A stretch of DNA of 64,000 nt, taken from assembly GCF_900105315.1 (NCBI RefSeq), contig NZ_LT629766.1, positions 3,410,001-3,474,000 of the forward strand. The letters are read 5' to 3'. Below, one piece after another: positions 28,016-36,910 of this stretch. The notes under the pieces were generated by a model, which had not been told where the DNA came from, did not search any database, and worked only from the letters and a program-made list of their open reading frames with translations. A program made the translations under genes and the position numbers. This stretch comes from Brevibacterium siliguriense (GTDB taxonomy: Bacteria > Actinomycetota > Actinomycetes > Actinomycetales > Brevibacteriaceae). The stretch's first letter is position 1, and each line of letters opens with the position of its first letter.

Positions 28016-28707
28016 TTCCTGTGCTCCTCAAAACCAGGGTTGAGCGGTGCCGTGTCCAGCGCCGAATAGTATGCGAGTACTTGCAGCTCACTGGCCAAGT
28101 CGACTTGATGGACACGAACGGTATCCGGTGTGTCGAGCACGGTGGGTGAGAAATTGAGAATGCCGCGCACACCTGCTTCGACGGCTTTCTGGGCCGCCGC
28201 AGGTGCCGCGGCTGCGGGGACGGCCATGACCACGAGGTCGATGTGTTCGGACCAGGCGGGCAGTTCGTCCAGAGAAGAGACGGTCAGAGCACCGATGGCA
28301 GTGCCGATCTTCTCCTCGTCGATGTCGAAGACGGCGTTCAGGCGCAGACCGCGGCGCCGGAATCCGGCGTAGTCGGCCAGCGCCGAACCGAGGCGTCCGG
28401 CGCCGATGATGGCGACGCGGCGATCTCGGTCGAGGCCGAGGAACGTCCGCAGGGTCGCGGCCAGCTCCGGACAGGAGTAGCCGACGCCGCGAGTTCCCGA
28501 ACGCCCCAGCTGGGACAGGTCCTTACGCAGAATCGACGGGGACACACCACTGCGTGCGGCGAGGTCCTCCGACGAAATTGTGTCCTGGCCCGTGGCGGCA
28601 ATGGTCTCGACGGTCTGCAGATAGATCGGGAGCCGGGATATCACGCGCTCGGGTACGTCCTTGCGAACGACACCCTCAATCCTGTTGGCGGACAGAATCT
28701 CGCCCAC
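28012..28707 (-). CDS. rex: Redox-sensing transcriptional repressor Rex
   Basis: This 231-residue NADH/NAD-sensing repressor has an N-terminal winged helix with SGVSPSILRKDLSQLGRSGTRGVGYSC. The C-terminal Rossmann domain has AIIGAGRLGSALADY. It is first in the run rex-hemAC-hemD-hemB, so heme supply would be co-expressed with its redox sensor. The GTG start is preceded by GGAGTGAGG. I saw no clear TTGTGAA-n4-TTCACAA Rex operator in the short gap upstream. Confidence 0.92.
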   Translation of the reverse strand: MGEILSANRIEGVVRKDVPERVISRLPIYLQTVETIAATGQDTISSEDLAARSGVSPSILRKDLSQLGRSGTRGVGYSCPELAATLRTFLGLDRDRRVAIIGAGRLGSALADYAGFRRRGLRLNAVFDIDEEKIGTAIGALTVSSLDELPAWSEHIDLVVMAVPAAAAPAAAQKAVEAGVRGILNFSPTVLDTPDTVRVHQVDLASELQVLAYYSALDTAPLNPGFEEHRN

Positions 28708-28734
28708 GAATCCGCCTCACTCCTTCAATCGATC

Positions 28735-28980
28735 TCATGCGCCCAAGGCGTCGAGCGCCTTGGACAGCCGTTTCTCATCGACTCGATGAAAACTGTGTTG
28801 TCGCCCGTTGAGAAGAACGACCGGAACATCCCAGCCGTACTGCGCGGCCAGATCGTCATCGGTGTCGATGTCGATCTCGGTCACGGTCACGTCTCTGCCC
28901 GCGGCCACTTCGGTGACGGTCTGCAGCGCCTGGGCGCACAGATGGCAGTCGACACGCGTGAGAAAGGTCAGGTCGACCAT
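28735..28980 (-). CDS. Glutaredoxin-like protein
   Basis: This 81-residue thioredoxin-fold protein has the redox motif CHLC in TRVDCHLCAQAL and the cis-proline in WDVPVVLLNG. It belongs to the short glutaredoxin family (DUF836-like) often located beside rex/hemA in actinobacteria. GGAGTGAGCC precedes the ATG. It lies 27 nt upstream of rex and may head that operon. Confidence 0.82.
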   Translation of the reverse strand: MVDLTFLTRVDCHLCAQALQTVTEVAAGRDVTVTEIDIDTDDDLAAQYGWDVPVVLLNGRQHSFHRVDEKRLSKALDALGA

Positions 28981-29052
28981 GGCTCACTCCTCATCGGGTG
29001 CAACAAACCCCGCCGAGAAATCACTCGAGCGGGGGCGTAGGACCGTTGGGTC

Positions 29053-29151
29053 TTACTTCTTGTTGCGACGCTGGTGACGTGTCTTGCGAAGCTGCTTGCG
29101 GTGCTTCTTCTTCGACATACGCTTGCGGCGCTTCTTGATGACTGAGCCCAC
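29053..29151 (-). CDS. 30S ribosomal protein bS22 (AURKAIP1/COX24-type, 32 aa)
   Basis: This 32-residue, extremely basic protein starts at GTG 29151 and begins MGSVIKKRRKRMSKKKHRK. It ends RRNKK before TAA. The pattern matches the small ribosomal protein bS22 of mycobacteria and other actinobacteria (AURKAIP1/COX24 domain). AGGGG lies 8 nt before the GTG. A TAGAAT on the minus strand near 29220 is a plausible -10. It is too short for most gene finders. Confidence 0.88.
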   Translation of the reverse strand: MGSVIKKRRKRMSKKKHRKQLRKTRHQRRNKK

Positions 29152-29319
29152 TCGGGTACCCCTTGTGCTTGTCGGTGGAGGGTGAACTTCAGGTGCCCAC
29201 CCATTGAACTAACCGTGCAATTCTATCGCTTGGCCGCCTGCTTTCCCAAAACTGTGTCCAGATCCACAACGACGGTGGCAGACGATCCGCGAGGGCGCGG
29301 GGATCGGGTTCGGCTCAGT

Positions 29320-30516
29320 TCAATCGAAGTAGGGGTCGAGGGCGTAGAAGGGGAAGATGTTCTTCCGGGTGCCCATCACGGCCCGGTCGAGTTCGGCTTC
29401 GGGGTCGAATCCCTTCGACCAGGGTTCGAAGGAGCCGTCGAATCCGTCGGTCATCGACAGCGGTGCTTCCCGTCCGGTCTTCGTCTGCGCATAGGCGGCC
29501 CACCGCCCGGGGATCCGAGCACCGGGATCGATATCGCGTCCGGCTGCCACAGCCAGGAGGTTCGTCCAGGCGCGGGGCACGACGTCGATGATCGCGTATC
29601 CCCCTCCCCCGACGGACAGCCAGCGTCCGTCGGCATGTTCGACGGCGAGGTCGCGGATGCGTTCGGCGGCGATCCGCATGGCGTCCACGCTCAGACGCAT
29701 ATGGGTCAGAGGGTCAGTGCGGTGTCCGTCGCAGCCGTGTTGGGAGACGATGACCTGAGGTTCGAAGGCGGCGACGACCTGCGGGACCGTGGCGTCGAAG
29801 GCGCGCAGCCAGTCCGCGTCCCCCGATCGCGGGGGCAGGGCGATATTCACCGCCGAGGCGGCCGCCTTGAGTCCCCCGATATCGGCGGGGAATCCGGTGC
29901 CGGGGAAGAGGAACTTCCCCGATTCGTGGATCGAGATCGTGAGCACTCGCGGGTCGTCCCAGAAGAAGGTCTCCACACCGTCACCGTGGTGGGCGTCGGT
30001 ATCGAGGTAGACGATGCGCTCATATCCGGAGTCGAGGAATTCGGTGATCGCACCTGCGGCGTCGTTGTAGACGCAGAAGCCGCTGGCCTTGCCCGGCATC
30101 GCGTGGTGCATTCCGCCGCAGAAGTTCACCGCGCGCCGATATTCCCCGGAGATGATCGCATTCGCGGCGTTGACACTGCCTTGGAACAGCAGTGCCGAGG
30201 GGGTGTGCATGTTCTCGAACCCCGGGACATCCTCGGTGCCGATCCCATACCTGTTCGCGTCCTCCTCGTCGAGGCCCTCCTCGGTGCCGGCCTGCCTGAC
30301 CGCGGCGATGTAGTCGGAGTCGTGGAGGCGCGCGAGCTTCGCCTCATCGATCTCACCGATGGGATTGACGTGGACGTTCTCCGCTTCGAAGAGGCCGAAG
30401 TCCATGGCGAGCTTCGCTGTCAGGTCGAGCCTGAGGGGGTGCATGGGGTGGCTGGGACCGAAGTTGTAACCGGTCACCTCGTCGTCCCAAACGACATACA
30501 CATCATTTTCGGCCAT
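29320..30516 (-). CDS. AcuC-like acetoin utilization / histone deacetylase family protein
   Basis: This class I/II-type zinc deacetylase fold protein has about 398 residues. It has GPSHPMHPLRL at the N-terminus, CGGMHHAMPGKASGFCVYNDAAGAI (catalytic His pair and metal Asp), YLDTDAHHGDGVE (metal Asp/His) and HGCDGH. It probably removes acetyl groups from proteins or small molecules such as acetyl-CoA synthetase, as AcuC does. ATG 30516 was chosen because TAGCAT lies 7 nt upstream. ATG 30525 would overlap that element. It is divergent from the potassium transporter. Confidence 0.85.
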   Translation of the reverse strand: MAENDVYVVWDDEVTGYNFGPSHPMHPLRLDLTAKLAMDFGLFEAENVHVNPIGEIDEAKLARLHDSDYIAAVRQAGTEEGLDEEDANRYGIGTEDVPGFENMHTPSALLFQGSVNAANAIISGEYRRAVNFCGGMHHAMPGKASGFCVYNDAAGAITEFLDSGYERIVYLDTDAHHGDGVETFFWDDPRVLTISIHESGKFLFPGTGFPADIGGLKAAASAVNIALPPRSGDADWLRAFDATVPQVVAAFEPQVIVSQHGCDGHRTDPLTHMRLSVDAMRIAAERIRDLAVEHADGRWLSVGGGGYAIIDVVPRAWTNLLAVAAGRDIDPGARIPGRWAAYAQTKTGREAPLSMTDGFDGSFEPWSKGFDPEAELDRAVMGTRKNIFPFYALDPYFD

Positions 30517-30523
30517 GCCCACC

Positions 30524-30529
30524 ATGCTA
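30524..30529 (-). promoter_or_regulatory. Candidate -10 element TAGCAT of the acuC-like gene
   Basis: TAGCAT on the minus strand ends 7 nt before ATG 30516. No ribosome site at normal spacing is present, so the message may be leaderless. Confidence 0.4.
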
Positions 30530-30571
30530 TATGGCGCAGCTCACTTGCGCCGATTCCGGGGCCACCGGCTC

Positions 30572-30577
30572 TACCAT
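30572..30577 (+). promoter_or_regulatory. Candidate -10 element TACCAT of ktrB
   Basis: TACCAT ends 7 nt before GTG 30585, which makes GTG the likely leaderless start of the potassium transporter. ATG 30576 overlaps this hexamer. Confidence 0.35.
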
Positions 30578-30584
30578 GGTGCAT

Positions 30585-31994
30585 GTGCCCAAGAATTCCT
30601 CGCCTCGTTACGACCGGCTGCTGAAGCCGGGCCGGTGGGTCCGCGACTTCGTCGACGACCTCGCCGTGGCTTCACCGGCGCGTCTGGCGATCGGGTCCTT
30701 CGTCGCCGTCGTCGCGGCGTTTGCGATTCTGCTGATGCTGCCGGCGAGCATGCGCGACCCCGGTTCGGTCGATCAGGCCACGCACATCGCGAACTCCGTG
30801 TTCGTGGCGGTCTCGGCCGTGTGCGTCACCGGACTGACCCCCGTCGTCACGGAGCAGTACTGGTCGGATTTCGGAATCTCGGTCATCACCGCGGGCATCC
30901 AGGTCGGCGGTCTCGGAATCCTCACCCTCGCCTCGGTGCTGGGCATGGCGGTTTCCAGGCGGCTGGGAGTGCGGCAGCGCCTGATTGCTCAGCAGGCCAC
31001 CTCGGCGCTCAATCTGGGTCAGGTAGGTTCGCTGCTCAAGACCGTGGTCATCACCATCTTCACCGCCGAATCGATCCTCGCGGTACTGCTGTTCCCGCGG
31101 TTCCTCATCCGCGGAGAGTCACTCGGCGACTCCATCTGGTATTCGGTGTTCTACTCGATCTCGGCGTTCAACAACGCCGGGTTCACCATCCACGAGGGCG
31201 GGGCGGCCTACTTCGCTTCGGATCCGTGGATTCTGTCCCTGCTCATGGCGGGGGTGTTCGTCGGGTCGCTGGGCTTCCCGGTCGTGCTCATGGTCGCAAT
31301 GTTCTGGAACCGGCCCAGCCGATGGGACCTGCATACGAAGCTGACGCTGACGACCACGACCACGATCCTGGCCATCGGACTGCTGCTGTTGGCGCTGTTC
31401 GAGTCGGCCAACCCGGCGACCCTGGGCGATAAGAACGCGGGCCACACCTTCGTCGAAGTGCTGTTCATGGCGGTCATGCCCCGATCCGGCGGGTTCGCGA
31501 CGATGGAGATCGCGGACATGAGTCAGGCCTCGCATCTGCTCATGGATCTGATGATGTTCATCGGCGGCGGATCGTCGTCGACGGCCGGCGGAATCAAGGT
31601 GACGACGGTGGCAGTGCTCGTCCTCGCCGCGTACGCCGAGGCCCGGGGCCTGCAGGATGTGCACGTCTTCGGCCGGCGGCTGACGTCGTCGACGATCAAG
31701 CTCTCGATCTCGATCCTGCTCACGGGTGCGATGATCGTCTTCCTCGGCACCCTGACCATGCTGCAGATCAGTGCGGAGCCAATCGATCGCGTGCTGTTCG
31801 AGGTGATCTCGGCCTTCGGCACCGTGGGTCTGAGTTCAGGGGTGTCGGCGACCTCACCGAACACGGGACTCTATGTTCTGTCGGTGATCATGCTCATCGG
31901 TCGCCTCGGTACGATTACACTGGCGGCTGCACTGTCCATGCAGGATTCAGTGCGCCTGTACCGCTACCCCGAAGAAAGGCCGGTCGTTGGCTAA
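30585..31994 (+). CDS. ktrB: Potassium uptake protein, TrkH/KtrB family
   Basis: This membrane subunit of a K+ transporter has about 469 residues. Four pore-loop repeats are seen: AVCVTGLTPV, SAFNNAGFTI, MPRSGGFATM and SAFGTVGLSSG, each with the conserved glycine of the selectivity filter. GGGSSSTAGGIKVTT is typical of KtrB. The start is uncertain (GTG 30585 by the leaderless rule, or ATG 30576 or 30531). The stop overlaps the TTG start of the regulatory subunit, so the two are coupled. Confidence 0.88.
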   Translation: MPKNSSPRYDRLLKPGRWVRDFVDDLAVASPARLAIGSFVAVVAAFAILLMLPASMRDPGSVDQATHIANSVFVAVSAVCVTGLTPVVTEQYWSDFGISVITAGIQVGGLGILTLASVLGMAVSRRLGVRQRLIAQQATSALNLGQVGSLLKTVVITIFTAESILAVLLFPRFLIRGESLGDSIWYSVFYSISAFNNAGFTIHEGGAAYFASDPWILSLLMAGVFVGSLGFPVVLMVAMFWNRPSRWDLHTKLTLTTTTTILAIGLLLLALFESANPATLGDKNAGHTFVEVLFMAVMPRSGGFATMEIADMSQASHLLMDLMMFIGGGSSSTAGGIKVTTVAVLVLAAYAEARGLQDVHVFGRRLTSSTIKLSISILLTGAMIVFLGTLTMLQISAEPIDRVLFEVISAFGTVGLSSGVSATSPNTGLYVLSVIMLIGRLGTITLAAALSMQDSVRLYRYPEERPVVG

Positions 31995-32649
31995 CGAACA
32001 CACTTCAATCCTGGTCATCGGACTGGGGCGCTTCGGGTCCTCGACTGCGGCGACTCTTGCCCGTCTGGGTCGCGAAGTCATGGCCATCGAGCACAATCCC
32101 GAGCTCGTCAAGGACTGGAGCGGAAAGCTCACGCACGTCGTCGAAGCCGATTCGACGAACATCGATGCTCTGCGCCAGGTGGGCGCCGGTGACTTCTCGA
32201 CCGCCGTCGTCGGCATCGGAACCTCGATCGAAGACAGCGTCCTCACGACCGCCAACCTCGTCGACCTGGGAGTCACGCAGGTGTGGGCGAAGGCGATCTC
32301 TCCGTCGCACGGCAAGATCCTCCACCGCATCGGCGCCCACCATGTGCTCTACCCGGAGTCGGATGCCGGCCGCCGAGTCGCTCACCTGGTCAGCTCCCGG
32401 ATGATGGAGTACATCGAGTTCGATGAGGGCCATTTCGCTGTGGTGAAGATGCGTCCGCCGCGGGAGATCCAGGGCTTCACCCTCAGCGAGTCCGGTGTCC
32501 GCGACAAGTACGGAGTGACGATCGTCGGCATCAAGAGTCCCGGCCGCGACTTCACCTACGCCGATCCGACGACTCGAGTGGGCAAACAGGACCTGCTCAT
32601 CGTCGCCGGGCACGTCGAGCTGCTCGGCCGCTTCGCCGGTCGCCCCTAG
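31987..32649 (+). CDS. ktrA: Potassium uptake regulatory subunit, TrkA/KtrA family
   Basis: This 220-residue cytoplasmic ring subunit has an N-terminal RCK domain with VIGLGRFGSSTA and acidic EHNPE for NAD(H)/ATP binding. A C-terminal TrkA_C domain starts near residue 140. The start is TTG at 31987, overlapping the ktrB stop by 8 nt. It forms a Ktr-type two-gene system with the previous gene. Confidence 0.9.
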   Translation: MANEHTSILVIGLGRFGSSTAATLARLGREVMAIEHNPELVKDWSGKLTHVVEADSTNIDALRQVGAGDFSTAVVGIGTSIEDSVLTTANLVDLGVTQVWAKAISPSHGKILHRIGAHHVLYPESDAGRRVAHLVSSRMMEYIEFDEGHFAVVKMRPPREIQGFTLSESGVRDKYGVTIVGIKSPGRDFTYADPTTRVGKQDLLIVAGHVELLGRFAGRP

Positions 32650-32688
32650 GCTGTGGGGCTTCGAGGGCACTTCGACAGGCGACAGGAG

Positions 32689-32759
32689 AGCGGGCGACGG
32701 GAATCGAACCCGCGTCATCGGCTTGGGAAGCCGAAGCTTTACCATTAAGCTACGCCCGC
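32689..32759 (-). tRNA. tRNA-Gly (anticodon TCC)
   Basis: On the minus strand a 71-nt cloverleaf starts GCGGGCGTAGCTTAATGG, pairs with the 3' strand CGCCCGC, and has the T loop GGTTCGATTCC. The anticodon loop CTTCCCA gives TCC for glycine. CCA is not encoded. It reads opposite to the potassium genes and 30 nt or more from any CDS. Confidence 0.96.
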
Positions 32760-32888
32760 ATGCCACCGCTGGTCAGCAGGCATGCACCAGGAGCAGACTC
32801 GATGCTGACATGCCTTAGCCGGCGACTCGAACCAGTCTACAGCTTTCCAACGCAGCGAAGGTCGAGCGGTCGACCGCAGACAGCGACA

Positions 32889-32952
32889 ACCGCGTGTTCG
32901 AGGTGCATTCGCGCTGATCAGAATCAGGCCGTCTGCACTTCGAACACGCGGT
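32889..32952 (-). terminator. Inverted repeat downstream of the acetate symporter
   Basis: Arms at 32889-32907 and 32934-32952 are 19 nt long with one mismatch and enclose 26 nt. The structure begins 12 nt after the symporter stop codon. There is no U-run, so it is either a factor-independent hairpin of the actinobacterial kind or an mRNA 3'-end stabiliser. Confidence 0.55.
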
Positions 32953-32963
32953 CGGCGGATGAC

Positions 32964-34616
32964 TCAGTGCTCGACAGCCTCCTCGGCGCCGAAACCGGTG
33001 TGAGCACGAACGTCCATCTCTGCGGCAAGCTCTGGGCTCTCCACTGTCCGGTCCGTGATCGAGGCGATCCAGCCGAGGATGAAGCCGAGCGGAATCGAGA
33101 TGATGCCCGGGTTCGACAGCGGGAAGATCGCGAAGTCGGCACCGGGGATCATGGCGGTCTCAGAGCCGGAGACGACCGGCGAAAACGCGATGAGCACCAT
33201 CGCCGAGATCAGTCCGCCGTAGATCGACCACACCGCACCGCGAGTGGTGAAGCGCTTCCAGAACAGCGAATACACGATCGTGGGCAGGTTCGCACTGGCG
33301 GCGACGGCGAAGGCGAGGGCCACGAGGAATGCGATGTTCTGACCCTGCACTCCGATGCCGCCGATGATCGCGACAGCACCGATGACGACGACGGTGCGGC
33401 GGGCGATCTTGACCTCCACCTCGGAGTCCTCGACCTTGCCCTTCTTGATGACGTTGGCGTAGATATCGTGGGCGAACGAGGCCGCCGCGGTGATCGCCAG
33501 GCCCGCCACCACCGCAAGGATCGTGGCGAACGCGACCGCGGAGATGAAGCCCATGAGCAGAGGCCCTCCGAGCTGGAGCGCCAGCAGCGGTGCCGCGGAG
33601 TTCACGCCGCCAGGAGCGTTCTTGATCGTGTCGGCACCGACGAGTGCGGCCGCACCATAGCCGAGCACGAGGGTGAAGAGGTAGAACGCACCGATGAGCC
33701 AGATCGCCCACACCACGGATCGGCGAGCTTCCTTAGCCGTGGGGACGGTGTAGAAGCGCATGAGCACATGGGGCAGACCCGCCGTGCCCAGCACGAGCGC
33801 AAGTGCCAGGGAGATGAAGTCGAGCGGATTCTCACCGTACTGCAGACCCGGGTTGAGGACGCCTTCCCCGACTCCTTCGGCTGCGTTGTCCACGGCGGAG
33901 GCCAGCAGCGTCGAGAGATTGAAGCCGTTGAGTGCGAGTACCCAGACGGTCATGGCGAAGGCACCGGCGATGAGCAGGATCGCCTTGACGATCTGCACCC
34001 AAGTGGTGCCCTTCATTCCGCCGACCAGGACGTAGATGATCATCAGCGCGCCGACGACGGCGATGACCAGCGACTGGCCGACTTTGCCATCGATGCCCAT
34101 GAGCAGAGACACGAGTCCGCCGGCGCCAGCCATCTGCGCGAGCAGGTAGAAGAAGCAGACCGCCAGCGTCGACAGGGCTGCTGCCATGCGCACGGGGCGC
34201 TGTTTGAGGCGGAAGGACAGCACATCAGCCATGGTGAACTTGCCGGTGTTGCGCATGAGCTCGGCGACGATGAGCAGAGCGACGAGCCAGGCGACGAGGA
34301 AGCCAATCGAGTAGAGGAACCCATCATAGCCGTTGACGGCGATCGCACCGCAGATGCCGAGGAAGGACGCGGCAGACAGGTAGTCACCCGAGATGGCGAA
34401 ACCGTTCTGCGGTCCGGTGAACGACCGTCCGCCTGCGTAGTAGTCCGAAGCGGACTTGTTGTTGCGGCTGGCCCGCAGAACAATGAACATCGTGACCGCG
34501 ACGAATGCGGCGAAGATCGTGATGTTGAGGACCGGGTTGTTCTCCACCTCGGTGGTCGCTGCGCCGAGGAGGTCGACTCCCGAAGCGACGAAGTCTCCGA
34601 TTGCCAGAATGCTCAT
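32964..34616 (-). CDS. Cation/acetate symporter, SSS family (MctC/ActP-like)
   Basis: This 550-residue sodium:solute symporter has about 13 spans. Family motifs include SDYYAGGRSFTGPQNGFAISGDYLSAASFLG, VGGMKGTTWVQIVKA and LGTAGLPHVLMRFYTVPTAKEARRSV. The closest described relatives transport acetate, propionate or pyruvate (ActP, MctC). Its ATG overlaps the stop of the DUF485 gene, a standard pairing for this family. The RamA-like regulator is divergent, which supports acetate use. Confidence 0.9.
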   Translation of the reverse strand: MSILAIGDFVASGVDLLGAATTEVENNPVLNITIFAAFVAVTMFIVLRASRNNKSASDYYAGGRSFTGPQNGFAISGDYLSAASFLGICGAIAVNGYDGFLYSIGFLVAWLVALLIVAELMRNTGKFTMADVLSFRLKQRPVRMAAALSTLAVCFFYLLAQMAGAGGLVSLLMGIDGKVGQSLVIAVVGALMIIYVLVGGMKGTTWVQIVKAILLIAGAFAMTVWVLALNGFNLSTLLASAVDNAAEGVGEGVLNPGLQYGENPLDFISLALALVLGTAGLPHVLMRFYTVPTAKEARRSVVWAIWLIGAFYLFTLVLGYGAAALVGADTIKNAPGGVNSAAPLLALQLGGPLLMGFISAVAFATILAVVAGLAITAAASFAHDIYANVIKKGKVEDSEVEVKIARRTVVVIGAVAIIGGIGVQGQNIAFLVALAFAVAASANLPTIVYSLFWKRFTTRGAVWSIYGGLISAMVLIAFSPVVSGSETAMIPGADFAIFPLSNPGIISIPLGFILGWIASITDRTVESPELAAEMDVRAHTGFGAEEAVEH

Positions 34617-34954
34617 GGGCGGTGTCCTTCCAATTCGGCCTGCAGTCGTTCACGGATCGCTTCCGCGGGAGGGTCGAGCTTCTTGTTGGCGAACGAGACG
34701 TAGAACATCGTGATCGCGAAGGTCGTCACGAACTGCAGCAGCCCGAATACGAGTCCGACGTTGATCTCCCCCACGACCTTCGTCGACATGAAGTCATGCG
34801 CGTACGTACTGAGGATGACGTAGAGGAAGTACCAGACGAGGAACGCGATCGACAGCGGGATCACCACCGAGAAGCGTTTGCGTTTGAGGGCCTTGAACTC
34901 CGGCTTCTCCTCCTCTGCGAGGAAGTCAACACCGGTGTTGACGGGGTCATTCAT
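34613..34954 (-). CDS. DUF485 small membrane protein
   Basis: This 113-residue protein has two spans (about residues 33-53 and 72-92) and the DUF485 motif LSIAFLVWYFLYVILSTYA. DUF485 proteins precede ActP/MctC symporters and are thought to assist them. AAAGGAG 7 nt upstream fixes ATG 34954. An earlier in-frame ATG at 34981 lacks a site. Confidence 0.88.
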   Translation of the reverse strand: MNDPVNTGVDFLAEEEKPEFKALKRKRFSVVIPLSIAFLVWYFLYVILSTYAHDFMSTKVVGEINVGLVFGLLQFVTTFAITMFYVSFANKKLDPPAEAIRERLQAELEGHRP

Positions 34955-34973
34955 TCTTTCTCCTTTGATTGGA

Positions 34974-34991
34974 CAGAACATCAGTGTTCTG
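34974..34991. promoter_or_regulatory. Palindrome in the symporter/LuxR divergent region
   Basis: CAGAACA-TCAG-TGTTCTG is a perfect 7-bp dyad with a 4-nt centre, 20 nt upstream of the DUF485 start. It may be an operator for the symporter operon or a 5'-UTR hairpin. Confidence 0.4.
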
Positions 34992-35049
34992 AATCACATG
35001 ACCCAAAGGTAACGTTCAGCATGCGCTAGGGAATACCACCGAAAGTTGG

Positions 35050-35055
35050 TAGCTT
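35050..35055 (+). promoter_or_regulatory. Candidate -10 element TAGCTT of the LuxR gene
   Basis: TAGCTT ends 6 nt before ATG 35062 with no ribosome site between, matching the leaderless pattern. Confidence 0.45.
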
Positions 35056-35061
35056 GTTCAC

Positions 35062-35943
35062 ATGAATGCGCACGCCAAGGAAACGCGGGCTCTCAAAGTC
35101 GAGACCCGTCGCCTGTTCGTCGAAGCCGTCGACTCCCTGCACCAGAGCGGCACAGGTGACGTCGTCTTCGGAGGCATGGTCGAAGAGGGTTCGGTGGCTG
35201 TCGAAGCCGTCGCCGGCGCCGACAAGGACCTTCTCTCGTCCCTCATCGTCAGCACCGGGCGCGGACTCGGAGGGCGGGCAATGACCGAGGGCACTCCGCA
35301 GCTCACCCGCGACTACGAGATCGACCCTCTCATCACCCATCACTACGACGAGGAGGTGCTCGGTGAGGGCATCCGCGTCCTCGTAGCCGTCCCCACCCTG
35401 CACGGCGGTGAGGTCACCGGCATGGTCTACTGCGGCCACCGCGCGGACTACAATGCCGCCGCCCCGCAGACGGGAGATCTCGTCCGGCGGGTGCGACAGC
35501 TCTCGGTCGATCTCGGCCGGCTCGGCTACCGGCAGGAACCACGCGTCCCGGTCAAGGAGGAACCGCTCTACCCGGATCTGGATCCGTCGGGTCGCGAAGC
35601 TCTGCGACACACCTATGCAGAGCTTCGTGCCATCCGCTCCGACATCGTCGATGAGGAGACCCGGGAGAAGCTCACCGGCGTCGAGGCGCGCCTGGCCGAT
35701 ATCCTCTCCGGACACAACCCGGAGAGATTCCAGACGCCTGTCCCCGCCGTCAAGCTGTCGCCGAGGGAGACCGACATCCTCTCGCATGTCGCCCTGGGCT
35801 GGCCGAATGCCCGCATAGCCGAGGCGCTGTCGCTGCGCGAGTCGACGGTGAAGTCCTATCTCAACACGGCCATGGTCAAGCTCTCGGCACGGACCCGGCA
35901 TGAGGCCGTGTCGATCGCCCGTTCCTCCCACGTCCTCCCCTGA
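35062..35943 (+). CDS. LuxR-type regulator, RamA-like
   Basis: This 293-residue regulator has an N-terminal GAF-like sensor region (about 15-155) and a C-terminal LuxR helix-turn-helix (about 230-290: LSPRETDILSHVALGWPNARIAEALSLRESTVKSYL). Size and layout match RamA, the acetate-metabolism regulator of Corynebacterium glutamicum. It is divergent from the acetate symporter operon, so it is the likely regulator of that operon. There is no phospho-acceptor receiver domain. Confidence 0.75.
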   Translation: MNAHAKETRALKVETRRLFVEAVDSLHQSGTGDVVFGGMVEEGSVAVEAVAGADKDLLSSLIVSTGRGLGGRAMTEGTPQLTRDYEIDPLITHHYDEEVLGEGIRVLVAVPTLHGGEVTGMVYCGHRADYNAAAPQTGDLVRRVRQLSVDLGRLGYRQEPRVPVKEEPLYPDLDPSGREALRHTYAELRAIRSDIVDEETREKLTGVEARLADILSGHNPERFQTPVPAVKLSPRETDILSHVALGWPNARIAEALSLRESTVKSYLNTAMVKLSARTRHEAVSIARSSHVLP

Positions 35944-35958
35944 GAGGGGAGGATCGGA

Positions 35959-36795
35959 TCAGCTGTTGATGACCTCGGAATTCTCCCGTTCCATCTCCAC
36001 GGAACGGTCCGCCGCAGCCTGTGCAGCCGCCTCGGCGATATCGAAGATCCCGGCGTCGAGGAACTGCTGGAGACCGGCCAAGGTCGTCCCGCCCTTGCTG
36101 CTCACGGCCTGACGCTGAGCGGCGGGGTCGGGCTTCTCGGTCAGGAGTCGGCCGGCACCGTCGGCTGTGGCCACGACCATCTGGCGGGCGGCGTCCTCGC
36201 TCAGCCCCTGTTGGACGCCGGCGGCGATCATGGCTTCGGCGAGGAGGAAGAAGTACGCGACTCCGGACCCGGAGATTCCGGTCATGGCAGGGATCTGGGA
36301 TTCGTCGAGATCGACGACGAGGCCGGCGCCCGACAGCAGGGACTTCAGTGTGTCCACGCTGGCGGCGGTCACCTCGGCGGTGGGAGCCAGCGCGATGACA
36401 CCGTGGCCGATGGCACTCGGCGTGTTCGGCATGATCCGCACGATCGGGTTCTCGGGGGCGAGCCTGGCGAGGTCCGCGGCGGCGACGCCGGCGGCCATGG
36501 ACACGAGCACGGAGTTCGGGTCGAGGTCGTCGGCGAGGTCACGCAGGGTCTCGGCCATCATCCACGGCTTCACGCCGAGGAAGACGAAATCGGCTCCGGA
36601 AACGGCGTTCCTGTTCGCGTCGGCATCGTCCTCCACCGAGGCGACCGTGGCGGTGGGCAGATCGCTGCGGAGTCGCTGCGCCGAGACGGTCGAATTCGTC
36701 GTCGCGCGGACGGTGATGCCCGCGTCCGCGGTGAGGATTCCCTGGATCAGGGCCGTGCCCATGTTGCCGGTTCCGATGGAGGCGATTGTGGTCAA
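35959..36795 (-). CDS. proC: Pyrroline-5-carboxylate reductase ProC
   Basis: This 278-residue NAD(P)H enzyme makes proline. The N-terminal Rossmann motif is IGTGNMGTALIQGIL, then FLGVKPWMM, RIMPNTPSAIGHG, and the C-terminal dimer motif TGISGSGVAYFFLLAEAM. Near the end SSKGGTTLAGLQ is conserved. The start codon is TTG, with GAAAGG about 10 nt upstream. It converges on the LuxR gene. Confidence 0.93.
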   Translation of the reverse strand: MTTIASIGTGNMGTALIQGILTADAGITVRATTNSTVSAQRLRSDLPTATVASVEDDADANRNAVSGADFVFLGVKPWMMAETLRDLADDLDPNSVLVSMAAGVAAADLARLAPENPIVRIMPNTPSAIGHGVIALAPTAEVTAASVDTLKSLLSGAGLVVDLDESQIPAMTGISGSGVAYFFLLAEAMIAAGVQQGLSEDAARQMVVATADGAGRLLTEKPDPAAQRQAVSSKGGTTLAGLQQFLDAGIFDIAEAAAQAAADRSVEMERENSEVINS

Positions 36796-36910
36796 AGCGC
36801 GCCAGCCTTTCGATGTTCGGGGTGTTGGTGGTCAGTTGGTGTCCGTGGAATTGCGCGTGCCGGTGCGAGGTCGGGCGAATGGACTCGTGACGTCGCTTTC
36901 CGCCGCCGGG

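Noticed and set aside
29190..29225. tRNA-like string GGTTAGTTCAATGGGTGGGCACC on the minus strand
   Set aside because: It resembles a D-arm, but no acceptor stem, anticodon arm or T loop can be paired around it. It lies in the leader of the bS22 gene.
32760..34703. 647-codon open frame antisense to the acetate symporter
   Set aside because: The product is an Asp/Glu/Arg/His-rich low-complexity string that mirrors the membrane protein codons. It would also start inside the tRNA gap.
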